Source: Bacteroidales bacterium
Lineage (GTDB): Bacteria; Bacteroidota; Bacteroidia; Bacteroidales; UBA932
Reading direction: 5' to 3'
DNA: 51,458 nucleotides
Assembly: GCA_015060205.1 (NCBI GenBank)
Contig: SUYY01000012.1
Location: forward strand, 1 to 51,458
Shown here: positions 50,818-51,458 of the stretch, piece by piece
Layout: each line of letters starts with the position of its first letter
How positions within the stretch are numbered: the first letter of the stretch is position 1
Program-made: the position numbers and the translations under genes
Notes under the pieces: generated by a model
Told to the model about the DNA's origin: nothing
Database searches by the model: none
What the model saw: the letters and a program-made list of their open reading frames with translations, nothing else

Positions 50818-51315
50818 TCATTTTGTCAAAAATTTTACTGAAATTTTTATTGCAACCAGGCAGATGAAGAGGATTCCGAGGGTGATAAATAGTTTCTGCC
50901 ACCATTTCAGAACATTTACTTCTTTCTCGATTATGGTCTCGATCTTCTGAATTTCTGCGGTTTCTTTGTAGCGTTCTTTATAGGTGAGATAGATTCCCAT
51001 CGAGTCGACAGTCGCTTTTACTGTGATCACTGCCGGTTTGTATGGCTTGGGCTCCGGCTCTATTGAGATTGTTTGCTGCAGGCGAGCGGATTCTTTGAGG
51101 GCTTTTATTTCCTGGAGCCTTGCTCTTCCTGTGGAGTCACATTGGATGAGAGCCTGCATGATGCTTGAGTCGGGCTGTACCATTATGACTGTGTCGCGGA
51201 TGGTTTCTGTTACTGATTCTGTTTTCTCAGTTACTTCTGTGGTGTGAGGATAAAGTTTATGGCAGCAACTCTGCAGTGAGAGGATTGCTGCCATTGCTAT
51301 GATTGTTCTTTTCAT
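50818..51315 (-). CDS. Lipoprotein with C-terminal membrane helix, probably phage lysis-associated, 165 aa
   Basis: The N-terminus is a lipoprotein signal (MKRTIIAMAAILSLQSCC), the middle is charged and helical with TETIRDTVIMV and a Pro/Lys-rich part, and a helix WWQKLFITLGILFICLVAIK at about 138-157 is followed by a short charged tail. In Bacteroidales prophages, proteins with this build (exported start, 'RDT' middle, WW-K-x-L-x-x-L-G helix) lie in the lysis region; a spanin-like or holin-like role is an inference. It is read toward ssrA, next to a coiled-coil gene. Confidence 0.6.
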   Translation of the reverse strand: MKRTIIAMAAILSLQSCCHKLYPHTTEVTEKTESVTETIRDTVIMVQPDSSIMQALIQCDSTGRARLQEIKALKESARLQQTISIEPEPKPYKPAVITVKATVDSMGIYLTYKERYKETAEIQKIETIIEKEVNVLKWWQKLFITLGILFICLVAIKISVKFLTK

Positions 51316-51326
51316 GTTGGAATGGT

Positions 51327-51458
51327 TTAGCAGTTGTGTATTTTGTCTTTGAGTTGCCTGATCTCTTCCTTGAGCTGGGAGTTCTCGCTGCAGAGTTTAT
51401 CTACGGAGGCTTTGAGTTCTTCGTTTTCTTTGCGGACTGCAACGATCTCAGCATTGAC
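51327..51458 (-). CDS. Coiled-coil protein, partial (cut by window end)
   Basis: The last 43 codons of a gene are visible, ending in TAA at 51329-51327, 11 bases before the next gene's start. The sequence has a strong heptad pattern (VRKENEELKASVDKLCSEN, then SQLKEEIRQLKDKIHNC). Too little is seen for a family call. The context suggests the same prophage-like module. Confidence 0.65.
   Translation of the reverse strand, partial: VNAEIVAVRKENEELKASVDKLCSENSQLKEEIRQLKDKIHNC

Overview
The window looks like a chromosome segment of a bacterium of the order Bacteroidales (Bacteroidota). Three things support this. Promoters follow the Bacteroidetes pattern (TTTG, 19-20 bases, TAnnTTTG) and there are few Shine-Dalgarno sites. 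The protein families are typical of the group: a fimbrillin-like lipoprotein, a BACON/BspA surface protein, a DUF3575 protein, a TonB-dependent receptor and a type B L31. The tmRNA encodes a tag ending in YALAA. The exact genus cannot be decided from sequence reading alone; an uncultured gut Bacteroidales is a reasonable guess.

Layout. 1-608 is gene-free and made of short palindromic repeats. 609-2633 holds a 54-aa small protein and a large fimbrillin-like lipoprotein. 3128-7306 holds parE, an acyltransferase and an acyl-CoA synthetase. 7386-12456 holds an OmpA-type protein, purT, a HAD hydrolase and a second acyl-CoA synthetase paralogous to the first. 12663-15741 holds htpG, folE and a DUF2795-like small protein. 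15806-26931 is a long minus-strand surface and envelope block: a phosphodiester glycosidase-like protein, a 1470-aa BACON/BspA lipoprotein, a lipoprotein carbonic anhydrase, an unknown lipoprotein, a DUF3575 protein, a shortened FecCD/BtuC permease and a BtuB-like receptor under a cobalamin riboswitch. 27186-42155 holds a possible nuclease-fold protein, then pyrF, an M20 dipeptidase, clpX, clpP, tig, a PgpH-like HD phosphodiesterase, gyrB, a beta-barrel protein and a large TPR protein. 42257-45332 is a tightly overlapping plus-strand operon: ftsE, nth and an RluA-type pseudouridine synthase. 45385-48265 (minus) holds rpmE, a NamZ/DUF1343 protein and a phosphohexomutase. 48378-50697 holds a DUF486 membrane protein, tRNA-Glu, 1.16 kb of repeats and hairpins, tRNA-Val and ssrA. 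The last 760 bases look like the edge of an integrated element, probably a prophage, beside ssrA.

How the genes work together. Most of the window is core cell function: topoisomerases, protein quality control (tig-clpP-clpX, htpG), nucleotide synthesis (purT, pyrF, folE-type), cell wall metabolism and RNA genes. The accessory part is the surface block and the cobalamin-regulated uptake genes, which look partly eroded.

The most unusual signals are non-coding. (1) A structured repeat of at least 168 bp occurs at both ends of the window. (2) A dense run of perfect hairpins, including two mutually exclusive stems, sits beside the second copy. (3) A palindromic element of about 110 bp is inserted in frame in the RluA-family gene, resembling in principle the Rickettsia palindromic elements. 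(4) Short palindromic repeats placed directly after stop codons show compensatory base changes. No defence system, CRISPR array, intact transposase or biosynthetic cluster was seen.
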